Part shown: in pieces, positions 42,132 through 42,581 of the stretch
Layout: every line of letters starts with the position of its first letter
Position numbering within the stretch: position 1 is the first letter of the stretch
Source of the DNA: a virus
Direction: 5' to 3' (one strand)
DNA length: 42,581 nucleotides
Virus record (IMG/VR): IMGVR_UViG_3300003885_000011
Coordinates: 1-42,581 of that record
The notes under the pieces: model-generated
Seen by the model: the letters and a program-made list of their open reading frames with translations, nothing else
What the model was told of the DNA's origin: nothing
Databases searched by the model: none
Translations under genes and position numbers: made by a program

Positions 42132-42490
42132 GTTTTGACCTCCAGCCGTAGGATAAGGTGGTATATGGGACATCCAGGGGTATGGGAGAACGGGGTCCTG
42201 GGGTACCCCCTTGCTCAACTCCGTGCGTGTACACGCGTTATGCCTCTCTCTGCGTTTAAACGAGGTCGATCGAGGTGCGACAAATAGTCGCATCATCGAG
42301 AGTTAGCCTAGCTTCGGCACGTCATGTGGGGGGGTCCGTGAGACCGCAACAAGCAGACATTGTGAAAAAATTCACAATCACGAAATCTCGTGATTTGGAA
42401 TCCCATCGCGTTTAAACACACAAGAAAAACCCCCGAAACCCGTCTACATCTCTGCGCACCCACACCAGGACCTCACCTAACTCTATACCA
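42132..42490. other. Non-coding control region with palindrome cluster (candidate origin)
   Basis: No gene of useful length is seen. Palindromes are GGGGTACCCC (42200-42209), GCGTGTACACGC (42225-42236), CGTTTAAACG (42253-42262), TCGATCGA (42266-42273) and TGCGAC/GTCGCA around 5 bases (42276-42292). Two overlapping 20-base inverted repeats follow at 42359-42395, and a near copy CGTTTAAAC at 42409. Joined across the circle it leads into the early promoter at 33-61. Origin, operator array or packaging site are all possible. Confidence 0.6.
42359..42395. repeat. Two overlapping perfect inverted repeats
   Basis: ATTGTGAA-AAAA-TTCACAAT (42359-42378) and AATCACGA-AATC-TCGTGATT (42376-42395) have 8-base arms, 4-base spacers, and centres 17 bases apart. 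They share AAT. Each is a perfect operator-sized dyad; together they could bind two dimers side by side. Confidence 0.85.
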
Positions 42491-42581
42491 CACAACAACA
42501 TAAACTTTGTTGGGAATTTGCGTTGACAAACACGTTGTTTTGAGCGATAGTCATAGTCAGACGAGGCAAGACCAGGACCGA
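42491..42581. repeat. Terminal direct repeat, right copy
   Basis: Identical to bases 1-91, including the early promoter. It should be counted once when the genome is treated as a circle. Confidence 0.95.

Overview
The window is one complete genome of a tailed dsDNA phage, not a piece of chromosome. Bases 1-91 are repeated exactly at 42491-42581, as expected for a circular (or circularly permuted) molecule of about 42,490 unique bases cut at an arbitrary point. The gene set (large terminase, portal, scaffold, major capsid, head-tail adaptor, beta-propeller nozzle, fibre proteins and several very large or low-complexity virion proteins, with no tape measure, tail sheath or tail tube) points to a short-tailed, podovirus-like phage. 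I see no integrase, no RNA polymerase and no DNA polymerase. G+C is fairly high and start codons are a mix of ATG, GTG and TTG. The host cannot be named from the sequence. A Tat-type signal peptide and a possible R-body (RebB-like) protein fit a proteobacterial host, but only weakly.

Layout. (1) 143-6239, rightward: small accessory genes, a SprT-like metalloprotease that looks frameshifted, a sliding-clamp-like protein, a Cys-rich protein, a LamG/ConA-like virion protein with a partner, and a run of very basic small proteins, closed by a strong terminator at 6271-6324. Many genes in the first 4 kb are preceded by a stable RNA hairpin. (2) 6323-7202, leftward: a 52-aa protein, a secreted FnIII-like protein and a one-TM holin-like protein. 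(3) 7276-9160, rightward: a HicB-like protein overlapped by an excisionase-type HTH protein, small membrane and coiled-coil proteins, an HNH-AP2 endonuclease and the RebB-like protein. After them comes a 500-base structured stretch (9161-9663) with a possible 54-aa gene and a tRNA-like fold. (4) 9664-30207, leftward: the whole morphogenesis module, from terminase at the right end through portal, scaffold, capsid, fibre, adaptor and nozzle to internal virion proteins at the left end. One rightward HNH gene (21663-21986) is inserted in it. (5) 30315-42131, rightward: a one-TM peptide, the replication/recombination block (Sak4-like ATPase, DUF669-like ssDNA-binding protein, SF2 helicase, RuvC-like resolvase, primase-polymerase/helicase), and then about 18 tightly coupled small genes, including zinc ribbons, a Tat-signal protein and a terminal HNH gene. 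(6) 42132-42490 plus 1-142: about 500 bases without genes. This stretch holds a cluster of palindromes and a near-consensus early promoter, and is the best candidate for origin and early control region.

How it works together (inference). Rightward transcription from the promoter at 33-61 and from the intergenic region near 30220 expresses take-over and replication genes. DNA is primed and unwound by phage proteins, but the polymerase must come from the host, perhaps engaged through the clamp-like protein. Leftward late transcription makes the particle. No endolysin is recognisable, so how the cell is lysed is an open question.
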